A stretch of DNA of 64,000 bases, taken from Rhodobacteraceae bacterium UBA6197. Lineage in GTDB: Bacteria > Pseudomonadota > Alphaproteobacteria > Rhodobacterales > Rhodobacteraceae. Under the pieces are notes generated by a model. The model saw only the letters and a list, made by a program, of their open reading frames with translations. It was not told where the DNA came from and searched no databases. Position 1 is the stretch's first letter; the number at the start of each line of letters is the position of its first letter. The stretch is taken from contig DISZ01000001.1 of NCBI GenBank assembly GCA_002422085.1, positions 124,001-188,000 on the forward strand, read 5' to 3'. The position numbers were made by a program, and so were the translations under genes. Positions 29,733 to 38,238 of the stretch are shown here, piece after piece.

Positions 29733-30868
29733 GCTATCTTGAACATAACCTGAAGGCCGTTCCGACCGGCTTTCGCAAGATCTTTTACCTCAACTGGCCG
29801 CTGATCGTGCTGCTGACGGCGGTTGCCTGCGTGGGGTTCTTGATGCTCTATTCGGTGGCCGGCGGCACCTTGGACAAATGGGCCGCACCGCAGATGAAGC
29901 GCTTTGGCGTGGGGATGGTGGGGATGATCGTCGTCGCCTTCGTCCCGATCTGGTTCTGGCGCAACCTGTCGACGCTGGCCTATGTCGTGTCTTTCCTGCT
30001 GTTGGTTGCTGTCGAGTTTTTCGGCTCGATCGGCATGGGTGCGCAGCGCTGGATCGAAATCGGGCCGCTGCGGCTGCAACCTTCCGAGTTGATGAAAATT
30101 GCGCTCGTGATGATGCTGGCGGCCTATTACGACTGGCTTGACGTATCGAAAACCTCACGCCCGCTATGGGTGGCGATTCCTGCGGCACTGATCCTGGCGC
30201 CAACCTTTCTGGTGCTCAAGCAGCCCGACCTTGGCACCGCGATCCTGCTGGTGATGGGTGGGGGCCTTGTGATGTTTGTCGCGGGGGTCAGCCTTTGGTA
30301 TTTCGGAACCGTCCTTGCGGCAGGAGTCGGGCTGATCTGGCTGACATTTGAAAGCCGCGGCACGAGTTGGCAACTGATCAAGGACTATCAGTTCAGCCGG
30401 ATCGACACCTTTCTTGACCCCGGCTCTGATCCCTTGGGGGCCGGCTACAACATCACCCAGGCGCAAATCGCGCTGGGGTCTGGCGGGTGGGCGGGGCGCG
30501 GCTTCATGCAAGGCACACAGTCGCGGCTGAACTTCCTGCCTGAAAAGCACACCGATTTCATCTTTACCACCCTGGCCGAGGAATTCGGCTTTCTGGGCGC
30601 GTTTTCGCTGTTGGCGCTTTATATCGGGATCATCGCCTTTTGCCTTCACTCGGCGCTGACCAACAAGGACCGGTTCGCGGCTTTGGTGACACTGGGGATC
30701 GCGGGGACGTTCTTCTTGTTCTTCGCGGTCAATATGTCGATGGTGATGGGGCTGGTGCCCGTCGTTGGCGTGCCTTTGCCGCTTGTCTCTTATGGCGGCA
30801 CCGCGATGATGATCCTGTTGATGGCCTTCGGGCTGGTTCAAAGCGCACATGTCCACCGCCCGAGGTAG
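29729..30868 (+). CDS. rodA: rod-shape-determining protein RodA (lipid II polymerase)
   Basis: SEDS-family glycosyltransferase that polymerises lipid II and partners with PBP2. The 379-aa protein has 10 predicted membrane segments. The SEDS signature residues are visible: W-x-x-[IL]-GP-LRLQPSE near residues 108-119, and later FLPEKHTDFIFTTLAEEFGF with the catalytic Asp in that extracellular loop. The C-terminal signature LPLVSYGGT-MM is intact. It overlaps mrdA by four bases, and ghrA starts three bases after its stop, so one transcript probably covers mreB to ghrA. Confidence 0.96.
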   Translation: MSYLEHNLKAVPTGFRKIFYLNWPLIVLLTAVACVGFLMLYSVAGGTLDKWAAPQMKRFGVGMVGMIVVAFVPIWFWRNLSTLAYVVSFLLLVAVEFFGSIGMGAQRWIEIGPLRLQPSELMKIALVMMLAAYYDWLDVSKTSRPLWVAIPAALILAPTFLVLKQPDLGTAILLVMGGGLVMFVAGVSLWYFGTVLAAGVGLIWLTFESRGTSWQLIKDYQFSRIDTFLDPGSDPLGAGYNITQAQIALGSGGWAGRGFMQGTQSRLNFLPEKHTDFIFTTLAEEFGFLGAFSLLALYIGIIAFCLHSALTNKDRFAALVTLGIAGTFFLFFAVNMSMVMGLVPVVGVPLPLVSYGGTAMMILLMAFGLVQSAHVHRPR

Positions 30869-30871
30869 CCG

Positions 30872-31807
30872 ATGATCACCGTTCTTTTTGCTGCCAAACC
30901 AGAGCTTTGGCCCGACTATGCCGGGCCTCTGGCCAAAAGCTTTGCCGAGGCAGGGCTTGAGGTCACGATGGCCGATGCCAAGACCCCGCCCGAACAGGTG
31001 GACTATATCATCTACGCCCCGAATGGCCCGGTGCAGGACTTTACCCCCTATGTCCGCACCCGCGCGGTGCTGAGCCTCTGGGCGGGGGTCGAACGGATCG
31101 TCGGCAACGCCAGCCTGACCCAGCCGCTGTGCCGGATGGTCGATCCCGGCCTGACCGAAGGCATGGTAGAGTGGGTCACCGGTCAGGTGCTGCGGGCCCA
31201 TCTGGGGCTTGATCGCCAGATCCAGCATCAGGACGGGATCTGGCGAAATGCCGAAGTTCCGCCGCTTGCGCGCGAACGCGGGGTCAGCGTGCTGGGGCTT
31301 GGCGCATTGGGGTCGGCCTGCGCCAGTGCGCTTGCGGCGCTGAACTTTCGGGTGACGGGCTGGAGCCGCACGCCAAAGTCCATTGCGGGTGTGACCTGCC
31401 TGTCAGGCGACGCCGGCCTTGATCAGGCCCTTGCCGAGGCTCAGATCCTTGTCACGATTCTGCCGAATACCCCCGAGACCGAAAACCTGATCGACAGCGC
31501 AGCACTGGCCCGGATGCCGAGGGGGGCGGTTGTGCTTAACCCCGGCCGTGGCACGCTTATCGACGATGCCGCCCTGTTGGCGGCACTGGACAGCGGCCAT
31601 ATTGCCCAAGCCACGCTGGACGTGTTTCGTACCGAGCCCCTGCCCGCCGAGCACCCCTTTTGGGCGCATCCCCGGGTGACCGTCACGCCGCATGTCGCGG
31701 CGGATACGCGTCCCCCATCGGCCGCCCGCGTGATCGCTGAAAATATCCGCCGCGATCAGGGCGGCGCCGCGCTGTTGCACCTTGTCGACCGCCAGAAGGG
31801 CTATTGA
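30872..31807 (+). CDS. ghrA: glyoxylate/hydroxypyruvate reductase A
   Basis: NAD(P)H-dependent reductase of 311 aa, in the GhrA clade of D-2-hydroxyacid dehydrogenases rather than the clade of the gene at 305. The Rossmann motif is GLGALGSACA near residue 142. The triad lies in NPGRGTLIDD (Arg), FRTEPLP (Glu) and VTPHVAA (His). It converts glyoxylate to glycolate and hydroxypyruvate to glycerate. The position three bases after rodA is odd functionally and is likely an operon hitch-hiker. The start ATG at 30872 follows GAGGTAGCC. The family is confident; substrate preference is inferred. Confidence 0.9.
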   Translation: MITVLFAAKPELWPDYAGPLAKSFAEAGLEVTMADAKTPPEQVDYIIYAPNGPVQDFTPYVRTRAVLSLWAGVERIVGNASLTQPLCRMVDPGLTEGMVEWVTGQVLRAHLGLDRQIQHQDGIWRNAEVPPLARERGVSVLGLGALGSACASALAALNFRVTGWSRTPKSIAGVTCLSGDAGLDQALAEAQILVTILPNTPETENLIDSAALARMPRGAVVLNPGRGTLIDDAALLAALDSGHIAQATLDVFRTEPLPAEHPFWAHPRVTVTPHVAADTRPPSAARVIAENIRRDQGGAALLHLVDRQKGY

Positions 31808-31854
31808 ACGACAGGCCCCATGAACGATCGGCCCAATGGCTGGCAAGACAGGAT

Positions 31855-31887
31855 GCCTCCGGCGGGAGTATTGGGGCCAAAAAGAAG
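31855..31887. repeat. dispersed intergenic element, copy 3 (minus orientation)
   Basis: The reverse complement reads CTTCTTTTTGGCCCCAATACTCCC then GCCGGAGGC. It shares the CTTCTTTTTGG and AATACTC blocks with the copies at 14919, 19277 and 36733, but lacks the two long hairpins. It lies between the convergent ghrA and SseB-like genes. Confidence 0.6.
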
Positions 31888-31895
31888 CCGCAAGA

Positions 31896-32693
31896 TCAGC
31901 GCAGGATCGGCGGTTTGCTGGGGTCCATACCGGGGGCGGAGGGCGCAAGGATCTGCACCTTGTCTTCGACGGGTTCGGGCAGCGCCAGTATGAGCGCCTT
32001 TTCCAGCAGAACCCCGGCGGCAGCGTCATCCGGGGTCAGGAAGATCACGTCGATCTCGCCGGCTTCGAGCCCTGAAAACACCAGCGCTTCGATCACCGCC
32101 TTGGCCAACGCCGGTTCAGAGCTTGGCGCGGCGCCCAGAAAGGCCAGCACATGGCCGCGGCGCCCGTCTTCATAGCTGACACCGCCCAGCAGCGCGTGGC
32201 TGGCCAGACCGGCCATATGACTGAACTTGGTGTCGAAAGCGGGCAGCAACGCGGCCAGGACCGCAGGCGGCAGCGCCGGCGCGTGAAAGGCTGTAGGTGT
32301 GCCCGTCGCCTCGGTCGGGGTATGGGTCAGCGTGTCGGTAAGCCAGTCGAGCGCCTCGGGCGGCAGCAGCATCGCCGAGTCGGCAACACCAAGGTTGATC
32401 CCGAGGCCGATCCCTTCCCCTACCAGATACTGGGCGATCACCCGGCCCGGCAGCGCCGCATAAGGAGCGGGGCCTTGGGTGAAGGCGGTCAGGCGTTCCT
32501 CGAGATCAAAGGCCAGAACAAAGTCACCGTCTTCGGTTTCGAACACCTGTGGCGAGACATCCGCGCCCTCGGGTTCGGATTCGAGCAGCACGAACAGTTC
32601 AGCGTCGGCCAACCGATCATAAAGCGCGAGGCGCGCGGCGTCATCGTCGGGAGCTAAGTCCATGGCGGCATGGGCGCGGTCGAAGGGAGTCAT
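31896..32693 (-). CDS. SseB-family protein
   Basis: A 265-aa soluble protein matching the SseB family N-terminal domain (serine-sensitivity-enhancing protein; function poorly defined). Typical is the early LYDRLADAELFVLLESEP, then VFETEDGDFVLAFDLEERLTAF with the following G-AP-YAALPGR turn. The C-terminal portion has LAFLGA and the ISVIFL-type strand (ids IDVIFLTPDDA) and ends Pro-rich. The ATG at 32693 overlaps the stop of the UDG-like gene by four bases, which fixes the start. The two genes are therefore translationally coupled, with the UDG gene first. Confidence 0.8.
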   Translation of the reverse strand: MTPFDRAHAAMDLAPDDDAARLALYDRLADAELFVLLESEPEGADVSPQVFETEDGDFVLAFDLEERLTAFTQGPAPYAALPGRVIAQYLVGEGIGLGINLGVADSAMLLPPEALDWLTDTLTHTPTEATGTPTAFHAPALPPAVLAALLPAFDTKFSHMAGLASHALLGGVSYEDGRRGHVLAFLGAAPSSEPALAKAVIEALVFSGLEAGEIDVIFLTPDDAAAGVLLEKALILALPEPVEDKVQILAPSAPGMDPSKPPILR

Positions 32694-33286
32694 GTCAGCA
32701 CCTCTGTCAGGCGGGCACGCAGCGCGGGCAGCAGCTCGGCGGCGAACCATGGATTGCGTTTCAGCCATCCCGTATTGCGCCACGACGGATGGGGCAAGGG
32801 GAACACACGGGGCGCGGTGTCGCGCCATGCCGCAACTGTGGCAGTAACGCCAGCCTTGGTGCCGAGATGCCACCGCATCGCCGCGCCGCCGATCAAAAGC
32901 GTCAGCGGCATTTCGCCCAGCGCGGCCATCACCTCGGCGCGCCATGTGGTGGCACACAGCGCGGGTGGTGGCAGGTCGGACCCCGCCCGGTCAAGTCCCG
33001 GAAAGCAAAAGGCCATCGGCACGATGGCGATCCGCCCGCGATCATAGAACGTTGCCGCATCAAGACCCATCCAGTCACGCAAACGATCGCCCGACGGATC
33101 GGTAAAGGGCCGCCCGGAGGCATGGACCCGCACCCCCGGCGCCTGCCCCGCCACCAAGACCCGTGCACCGGGGGCAAACCACACGACCGGGCGCGGTGCA
33201 TGGCCGCTGGCGGTCGCGGCAAATCGCTTTGCACAAAGCGTGCAGGCGCGAATCCGGCGGCTCAGATCAGTATCCAGGATATCCAT
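32690..33286 (-). CDS. uracil-DNA glycosylase family protein
   Basis: A 198-aa alpha/beta protein of the UDG superfamily. It has the Cys-rich N-terminus CTLC, the VLVAGQAPGVRVHASGRPF loop (motif 1 equivalent, GQAPG instead of GQDPY or GEAPG), and the PLPHPSWRN motif 2 near residue 166. The Gly-Arg-Pro-Phe turn matches the family-4-like or UdgX-like branch and close relatives of unknown substrate. The Fe-S pattern is incomplete, because only one Cys pair is clear (CTLC), so it may lack the cluster. A GTG one codon upstream is possible; the ATG at 33286 is preferred. Base-excision repair is inferred from the family. Confidence 0.8.
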   Translation of the reverse strand: MDILDTDLSRRIRACTLCAKRFAATASGHAPRPVVWFAPGARVLVAGQAPGVRVHASGRPFTDPSGDRLRDWMGLDAATFYDRGRIAIVPMAFCFPGLDRAGSDLPPPALCATTWRAEVMAALGEMPLTLLIGGAAMRWHLGTKAGVTATVAAWRDTAPRVFPLPHPSWRNTGWLKRNPWFAAELLPALRARLTEVLT

Positions 33287-33479
33287 CACACAGGTTTACT
33301 CTGTTGCGCGGCCGACGCAAAACCGGTTTTCGTTTCGTTACCAGAAACAAACGCCCAAGCATGGTATACCTTTGTGACAATCGGACATAATGTTGCCGGA
33401 AATATCCGATAGCGTTTTTGTTAATCAAAAGCCTGCAAGATAGGGCAAATCCGGACAACCGGAACGAGGCAAGGGGCGA

Positions 33480-34139
33480 ATGCTCGAATTCGAGAATGTC
33501 AGCAAGTCCTTCTGGACCGGGAAACAGCGCAAGGTCATTCTGGACCAAGCCTCTTTCCGGGTGGAGCTTGGCAACTCGTTGGGGATTCTTGCCCCGAACG
33601 GCACTGGCAAGACGACAATCATCAACATGATGGCCGGGCTGGAAAAGCCCGACGAGGGCACGATCCGGCGCACCTGCCGCGTATCGTTTCCGCTGGGTTT
33701 CATGGGGGGGGTCGTCAACAAGCATACGGCGCGCGAAAACGCACGCTTCATTGCGCGGCTTTACGGATTGGACCCTGACTATGTCGAAGCATTCTGCCGC
33801 TGGCTTTGTGGCATCGAAGAATACTTCGACATGCCGGTCGGCACCTTCAGCCAGGGGATGCGCGCGCGCTTCACCTTTTCGCTGCTTTTGGCACTGGAAT
33901 TCGATATCTACCTGATCGACGAAGGCATGCCCTCGACCACCGACGTGGAATTCAACCGCAAGGCGGGATCCATCTTGCGCGATCGATTGACGGAATCAAC
34001 GGTGGTGGTGGTTTCGCATCAGGCAAAGACACTGGAAAAATTCTGTCGTTCGGCGGCTGTATTGCGCGATGGTCGCCTTTATATGTTCGACACTTTGGAA
34101 GAAGCGAAGCGAGTATATGACTACGACTCCCAAGGCTAA
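33480..34139 (+). CDS. kpsT: polysaccharide (capsule) export ABC transporter ATPase, KpsT-like
   Basis: Cytosolic ATP-binding subunit of 219 aa, in the KpsT/CtrD/Wzt-like family that energises export of capsular polysaccharide across the inner membrane. The Walker A motif is LAPNGTGKTT near residue 40, the signature loop is GTFSQGMRAR near 121 (a KpsT-like variant of LSGGQ), and Walker B is IYLIDEGMP near 143. The membrane partner KpsM is not in this window, so it must be encoded elsewhere. The KpsE-like gene starts 23 bases before its end. AAGGGGCG precedes the ATG. Confidence 0.88.
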   Translation: MLEFENVSKSFWTGKQRKVILDQASFRVELGNSLGILAPNGTGKTTIINMMAGLEKPDEGTIRRTCRVSFPLGFMGGVVNKHTARENARFIARLYGLDPDYVEAFCRWLCGIEEYFDMPVGTFSQGMRARFTFSLLLALEFDIYLIDEGMPSTTDVEFNRKAGSILRDRLTESTVVVVSHQAKTLEKFCRSAAVLRDGRLYMFDTLEEAKRVYDYDSQG

Positions 34140-35835
34140 GAGATTTCGCATCCGTCGCACCAATCCGGTGTTGGCCGCCCCACGCCCTGCCGCAGACCCG
34201 GCCGGATTGTTCGAGCCCCATGACGATGGCTTTGGAGACGAACGCTTCCCCACGGCGGCGCCCGACATGGTGCTTGGCCCGTCCGAGTTGACCCCGGAAG
34301 AAGAAATCGCCGCAATTCGCGCGGAAGGCCTGACTGGACGCCAGCTTCGCATGGCACGGCGCGTGGCTCATCGCCACGGCATCGAAGCAACGTCAGACTT
34401 TGAGGCGGTGCGCGTGCTGCGCCGCCGGGGGCTTGACCCGTTCGACCGAGGCGCGGTGTTGCAGATGGTGCAGCCCGACGACGATAGCGCGCAATTGGAC
34501 AGGCCGCAGACCGCCGAACGCGAGAACCCAGAGACCGGCAAGACCCAAGGCGGGATCGGGGGCGCGATTTCCAGGGCTTTGGCCAAAATTGACGGTCTGG
34601 GTGCCGACACCCGCGTGCAACTGCCCCAGACCACACGCCAGTCTGCGAACTTGCCGGCAACCCATGTCTATGACGAAGACACGCGCGCCCGCGAAATTGT
34701 CCGCATTCAACGAGACATTGCCAAACGTCGGCGACGCAAGCTGCTGCTGTTGATGTCGCGCTTGGCCTTCTTTGTGTTTTTGCCGACGCTGATGGCCGGG
34801 TGGTATTATTTCGCCATGGCGACGCCGCTTTATGCCACCAAGGCCGAATTCGTAATTCAGCAGGCCGATCAGGGGCTTGGGGGGGCCGGCGGCCTCGGAG
34901 GGATGCTGAAAGGCACGGGCATGGCCACGAGTCAGGACTCGATCACCGTGCAAAGCTACCTCAATTCGCGCGATGCGCTATTGCGGCTGGATCATGACAT
35001 GGGCTTCAAAGAGGCTTTCTCCAACCCCGATATCGACGTGATTCAGCGTCTCCCCGAAGGGGCGACCAACGAAAAGGCCTACAAGCTTTTTCGCCGCAAT
35101 GTGAAAATCGGCTATGACCCGACCGAGGGCATCATCAAGATGGAGGTGATCGCCCCCGACCCGCAACTGTCGGTGAAATTCTCGGAATCGCTGATCGGCT
35201 ATGCCGAAGAGCAGGTTGACCAATTGACCCAGCGCCTGCGCGAAGACCAGATGCAGGGCGCGCGCGACAGCTATTCCGATGCCGAAGCCAAGGTTCTGGC
35301 CGCGCAGGAAAAGGTTCTCGTGCTGCAAGAACAGCTTGGCATTCTGGACCCGGTCACCGAAACAAACGTGGTCATGAGTCAGGTTTCGACCTTCGAGATT
35401 CAGCTGCAAGAAAAACGACTGCAATTGCAGCAGTTGATGGACAACGCCCAACCCAACAAAGCCCGTGTCGATGGCGTCAAGGGCGACATCGACCGGCTTG
35501 AAAAGCTGATCTCCGAACTGCGTTCGGCACTTACGCAGGGCACTGGCACCGGCACCTCGCTTGCCTCTATCACCGGCAAGCTGCGCATCGCCGAAGCCGA
35601 GTTGCAAACGCGCCAGCTTCTGCTGAGCGGCGCGGCGCAACAGATGGAGATGGCCCGCATCGAAGCCAATAAACAGGTGCGCTATCTGTCGATGGGCGTG
35701 CGGCCCGTGGCACCCGACGAACCCACCTACCCGCGTTCGTTCGAAAGCACACTACTGGCATTTCTGATCTTTTCCGGTATCTACCTGATGTTGTCCCTAA
35801 CGGCCTCGATCCTGCGCGAACAGGTCTCGTCCTAA
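34117..35835 (+). CDS. capsule polysaccharide export inner-membrane protein, KpsE/CtrB-like
   Basis: A 572-aa polysaccharide co-polymerase/export bridge. The ordinary KpsE core is present: a membrane segment near residues 209-231 (LLLLMSRLAFFVFLPTLMAGW), a periplasmic coiled-coil region about 360-500, a conserved RPVAPDEPTYPR before the last helix, and a C-terminal membrane segment near 547-566. It is unusual in carrying a 200-residue polar, Arg/Pro/Asp-rich cytosolic extension before the first helix. The start overlaps kpsT by 23 bases, which supports coupled translation. It would bridge the ABC transporter and the outer-membrane KpsD-type channel, neither of which is fully encoded here. Confidence 0.82.
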   Translation: MTTTPKAKRFRIRRTNPVLAAPRPAADPAGLFEPHDDGFGDERFPTAAPDMVLGPSELTPEEEIAAIRAEGLTGRQLRMARRVAHRHGIEATSDFEAVRVLRRRGLDPFDRGAVLQMVQPDDDSAQLDRPQTAERENPETGKTQGGIGGAISRALAKIDGLGADTRVQLPQTTRQSANLPATHVYDEDTRAREIVRIQRDIAKRRRRKLLLLMSRLAFFVFLPTLMAGWYYFAMATPLYATKAEFVIQQADQGLGGAGGLGGMLKGTGMATSQDSITVQSYLNSRDALLRLDHDMGFKEAFSNPDIDVIQRLPEGATNEKAYKLFRRNVKIGYDPTEGIIKMEVIAPDPQLSVKFSESLIGYAEEQVDQLTQRLREDQMQGARDSYSDAEAKVLAAQEKVLVLQEQLGILDPVTETNVVMSQVSTFEIQLQEKRLQLQQLMDNAQPNKARVDGVKGDIDRLEKLISELRSALTQGTGTGTSLASITGKLRIAEAELQTRQLLLSGAAQQMEMARIEANKQVRYLSMGVRPVAPDEPTYPRSFESTLLAFLIFSGIYLMLSLTASILREQVSS

Positions 35836-35850
35836 AACCGGAGAACTCTG

Positions 35851-36684
35851 ATGCACGACGTCACAATCGGCGGCCTGACCGTCGGCAACAACCGCCCATT
35901 GACGGTGATCGCCGGACCATGTCAGCTTGAAAGCCTTGACCACGCCCTGATGATTGCTGGCACGATGGCACAAATCTGCACCGATACGGGCGCGCAATTC
36001 ATCTTCAAAGGCAGCTACGACAAGGCCAACCGCACCTCGCTATCAGGCAAGCGTGGGTTGGGTATCGACGCCGGCCTGCGGGTTTTGGCGGACGTGCGGA
36101 CCGAGTTTGGCTGCCCCGTCCTGACCGATATCCATGATGCCGAACAGGCCCGAATTGCGGGCGCGGTGGTCGACGTGATCCAGATCCCGGCGTTTCTGTG
36201 CCGCCAGACCGACCTCTTGGTGGCGGCGGGCGATACCGGCGCGGTGGTCAACATCAAGAAGGGCCAGTTTCTGGCGCCATGGGACATGCCCAATGTCGTC
36301 AGCAAGATCGAAAGCACTGGCAACGCGCGGATCATGCTGACCGAGCGTGGCACCTCGTTTGGCTACAACACACTGGTCGCCGACATGCGGTCGCTGCCGA
36401 CGATGATGAAAACCGGCTATCCGGTCATCATGGACGCAACCCATTCCGTGCAACAACCCGGCGGCCTTGGCGGTGCAAGTGGCGGCCAGCGGGAATTCGC
36501 GCCCGTGATGGCCCGTGCCGCCGTCAGCCTTGGCATTGCCGGCGTTTTCATCGAAACCCACGAAGCGCCCGACACCGCCCCGTCGGATGGGCCAAACATG
36601 ATCCCGCTGGTCGAAATGGCCAGGCTGATCGAAACGCTGATGGGCTTTGACGCGCTCGCCAAGGCCAACCCGATCCGGCTTTGA
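35851..36684 (+). CDS. kdsA: 3-deoxy-8-phosphooctulonate synthase (Kdo8P synthase)
   Basis: Condenses phosphoenolpyruvate with arabinose 5-phosphate to make Kdo 8-phosphate for lipopolysaccharide and capsule. The 277-aa barrel enzyme has IAGPCQLES near residue 29, the KGSYDKANRTS substrate loop, GCPVLTDIHD, and QIPAFLCRQTDLL. The DATHSVQQPG loop has an H and no Cys at the first metal-site position; whether the enzyme is metal-dependent needs an alignment. It follows the kpsE-like gene by 15 bases, so Kdo supply is linked here to capsule export. Confidence 0.95.
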   Translation: MHDVTIGGLTVGNNRPLTVIAGPCQLESLDHALMIAGTMAQICTDTGAQFIFKGSYDKANRTSLSGKRGLGIDAGLRVLADVRTEFGCPVLTDIHDAEQARIAGAVVDVIQIPAFLCRQTDLLVAAGDTGAVVNIKKGQFLAPWDMPNVVSKIESTGNARIMLTERGTSFGYNTLVADMRSLPTMMKTGYPVIMDATHSVQQPGGLGGASGGQREFAPVMARAAVSLGIAGVFIETHEAPDTAPSDGPNMIPLVEMARLIETLMGFDALAKANPIRL

Positions 36685-36732
36685 TTTCAGGAAATGCCTT
36701 CGGTGAGGATATTTGAACGAAGATGAAGCCGA

Positions 36733-36754
36733 CTTCTCTTTGGAAAAATACTCA
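36733..36754. repeat. dispersed intergenic element, copy 4 (partial)
   Basis: CTTCTCTTTGG then AAAAATACTCA, the head of the element seen at 14919, 19277 and 31855, without the hairpins. It lies between the convergent kdsA and BaiN-like genes. Confidence 0.55.
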
Positions 36755-36783
36755 ATGAACGGCGCTGGTTCGGCGCGCAGGGT

Positions 36784-37959
36784 TCAAGCGACTTGCCCTG
36801 CCGCCCAGCCAGATGACCATGCCCACTGGAAGTTATAGCCGCCAAGCCAGCCCGTCACGTCAACCACCTCGCCGACGAAATAGAGCCCGGGCACCGACTT
36901 CACGGCCATCGTCCGCGCATCGAGCGCCGCGGTTGAAACGCCGCCCAAGGTCACCTCTGCGGTGCGATACCCTTCAGAGCCGACGGGCCGCACCTGCCAT
37001 TGCTTGACGGCCGCAGCAAGCCGATCGAGCCTAGCGTTGCCCAAATCGGCCAACCGACCCGACAGGCCCGCATTTTCGACCAGAAAGGCCGCAAGCTTGT
37101 CAGGCAGCATCCGACCCAGCGCGTTATGAATGGCGATGCGGCCGCTTTCAGCGCGCATTGCCTTCAGGTGCGCGGCAATGTCGATGCCGGGGGCAAGATC
37201 GACGATCAGCGGCGCCCCCTCGCGCCAATAGCTTGAGATCTGCAGAATTGCCGGGCCCGAAAGCCCGCGGTGGGTAAACAACAGTGCCTCATTGAAACAT
37301 GTGCGCCCCGCATGCACGCAGGCCGGAACCGCCACGCCCGCCATCTGCGCGGTGCGCGCCAGATCCTGTTCGGCAAAGGTCAGTGGCACCAGTGCCGGGC
37401 GCGTTTCGGTTACGGCAACCCCAAAGCTCTCTGCGATGCGATACCCAAGCCCGCTGGCCCCCATCTTGGGGATCGACTTGCCGCCGCTGGCGACAATCAG
37501 GCTTTCGGTGTGGATCGAACCGACAGAGGTTGCGACCTCAAAACCGTTGTCACGCCGGATTGCCCCGATCTCGACACCGAGCCGCAATTCGGCACTGCAG
37601 TCGCGCAGATCTTCGACCAGCATCCGCACGACCTGGGTGGCCTTGCCATCGCAAAAAAGCTGCCCCAATGTCTTTTCATGCCAGCCAATCCCCGCCCGGT
37701 CCAAACGTGCGATAAAGTCCCCGGGCCTGTATCGGCGCAAGGCCGACAACGCAAACCGCGGATTTTGCGACAGAAAAGCCTCTGGGGCGGTGGAAAGATT
37801 GGTGAAATTGCACCGGCCACCGCCCGAAATTCGGATTTTTTCTCCCGGTGCCTGTGCATGATCGAGAATGACCACGCGCCGCCCACGCCGCCCGGCCTCG
37901 ATGCCTGCGAACATGCCGGCGGCGCCGGCGCCAAGGATCAGAACATCGGTTTTCTCCAT
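36784..37959 (-). CDS. BaiN/YhiN-like flavoprotein (HI0933 family)
   Basis: A 391-aa FAD-dependent oxidoreductase of the HI0933/BaiN family. The N-terminal Rossmann motif is GAGAAGMFAGIEAG near residues 10-23, the family-specific ISGGGRCNFTN is near 45-55, and the C-terminal FAD-closing motif is GWLGGYNFQWAWSSG near residue 370. All are intact. The biochemical role of this family in most bacteria is undefined; BaiN reduces a bile-acid intermediate in gut clostridia, which does not transfer here. It is a single gene convergent with kdsA. The start ATG at 37959 opens with EKTDVLILGAG. Confidence 0.85.
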   Translation of the reverse strand: MEKTDVLILGAGAAGMFAGIEAGRRGRRVVILDHAQAPGEKIRISGGGRCNFTNLSTAPEAFLSQNPRFALSALRRYRPGDFIARLDRAGIGWHEKTLGQLFCDGKATQVVRMLVEDLRDCSAELRLGVEIGAIRRDNGFEVATSVGSIHTESLIVASGGKSIPKMGASGLGYRIAESFGVAVTETRPALVPLTFAEQDLARTAQMAGVAVPACVHAGRTCFNEALLFTHRGLSGPAILQISSYWREGAPLIVDLAPGIDIAAHLKAMRAESGRIAIHNALGRMLPDKLAAFLVENAGLSGRLADLGNARLDRLAAAVKQWQVRPVGSEGYRTAEVTLGGVSTAALDARTMAVKSVPGLYFVGEVVDVTGWLGGYNFQWAWSSGWAAGQVA

Positions 37960-38057
37960 CCGCTCGCCTTAGCGCGCGCTCTGGGGCGGGTGCAATCACA
38001 TTTGCCGCTTTTTTCTCTTGCGGCCCCTGATCGCCTTGGCTAAACACCGCCCCAAGT

Positions 38058-38132
38058 TGGGGCGTGGCCAAGTGGTAAGGCATCGGTTTTTGGTACCGTG
38101 TACCGTAGGTTCGAATCCTACCGCCCCAGCCA
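38058..38132 (+). tRNA. tRNA-Gln (anticodon TTG)
   Basis: A 75-nt cloverleaf: acceptor TGGGGCG pairs with CGCCCCA, D-arm GCCA...AGGC, anticodon loop TTTTGGT giving TTG, T-arm GTAGG-TTCGAAT-CCTAC, and encoded CCA after discriminator G. It borders a lower-GC region on its 3' side. Confidence 0.93.
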
Positions 38133-38238
38133 ATTTCTTAGAGCACCAGTTTCCGCTTACCCTGTTGCGTTTGCGTGCTGTGGTTTGGAACAGGATTGCC
38201 CCAGAGGCTGCCCCAGTTTCGGGCGCGCCCTACCAACC

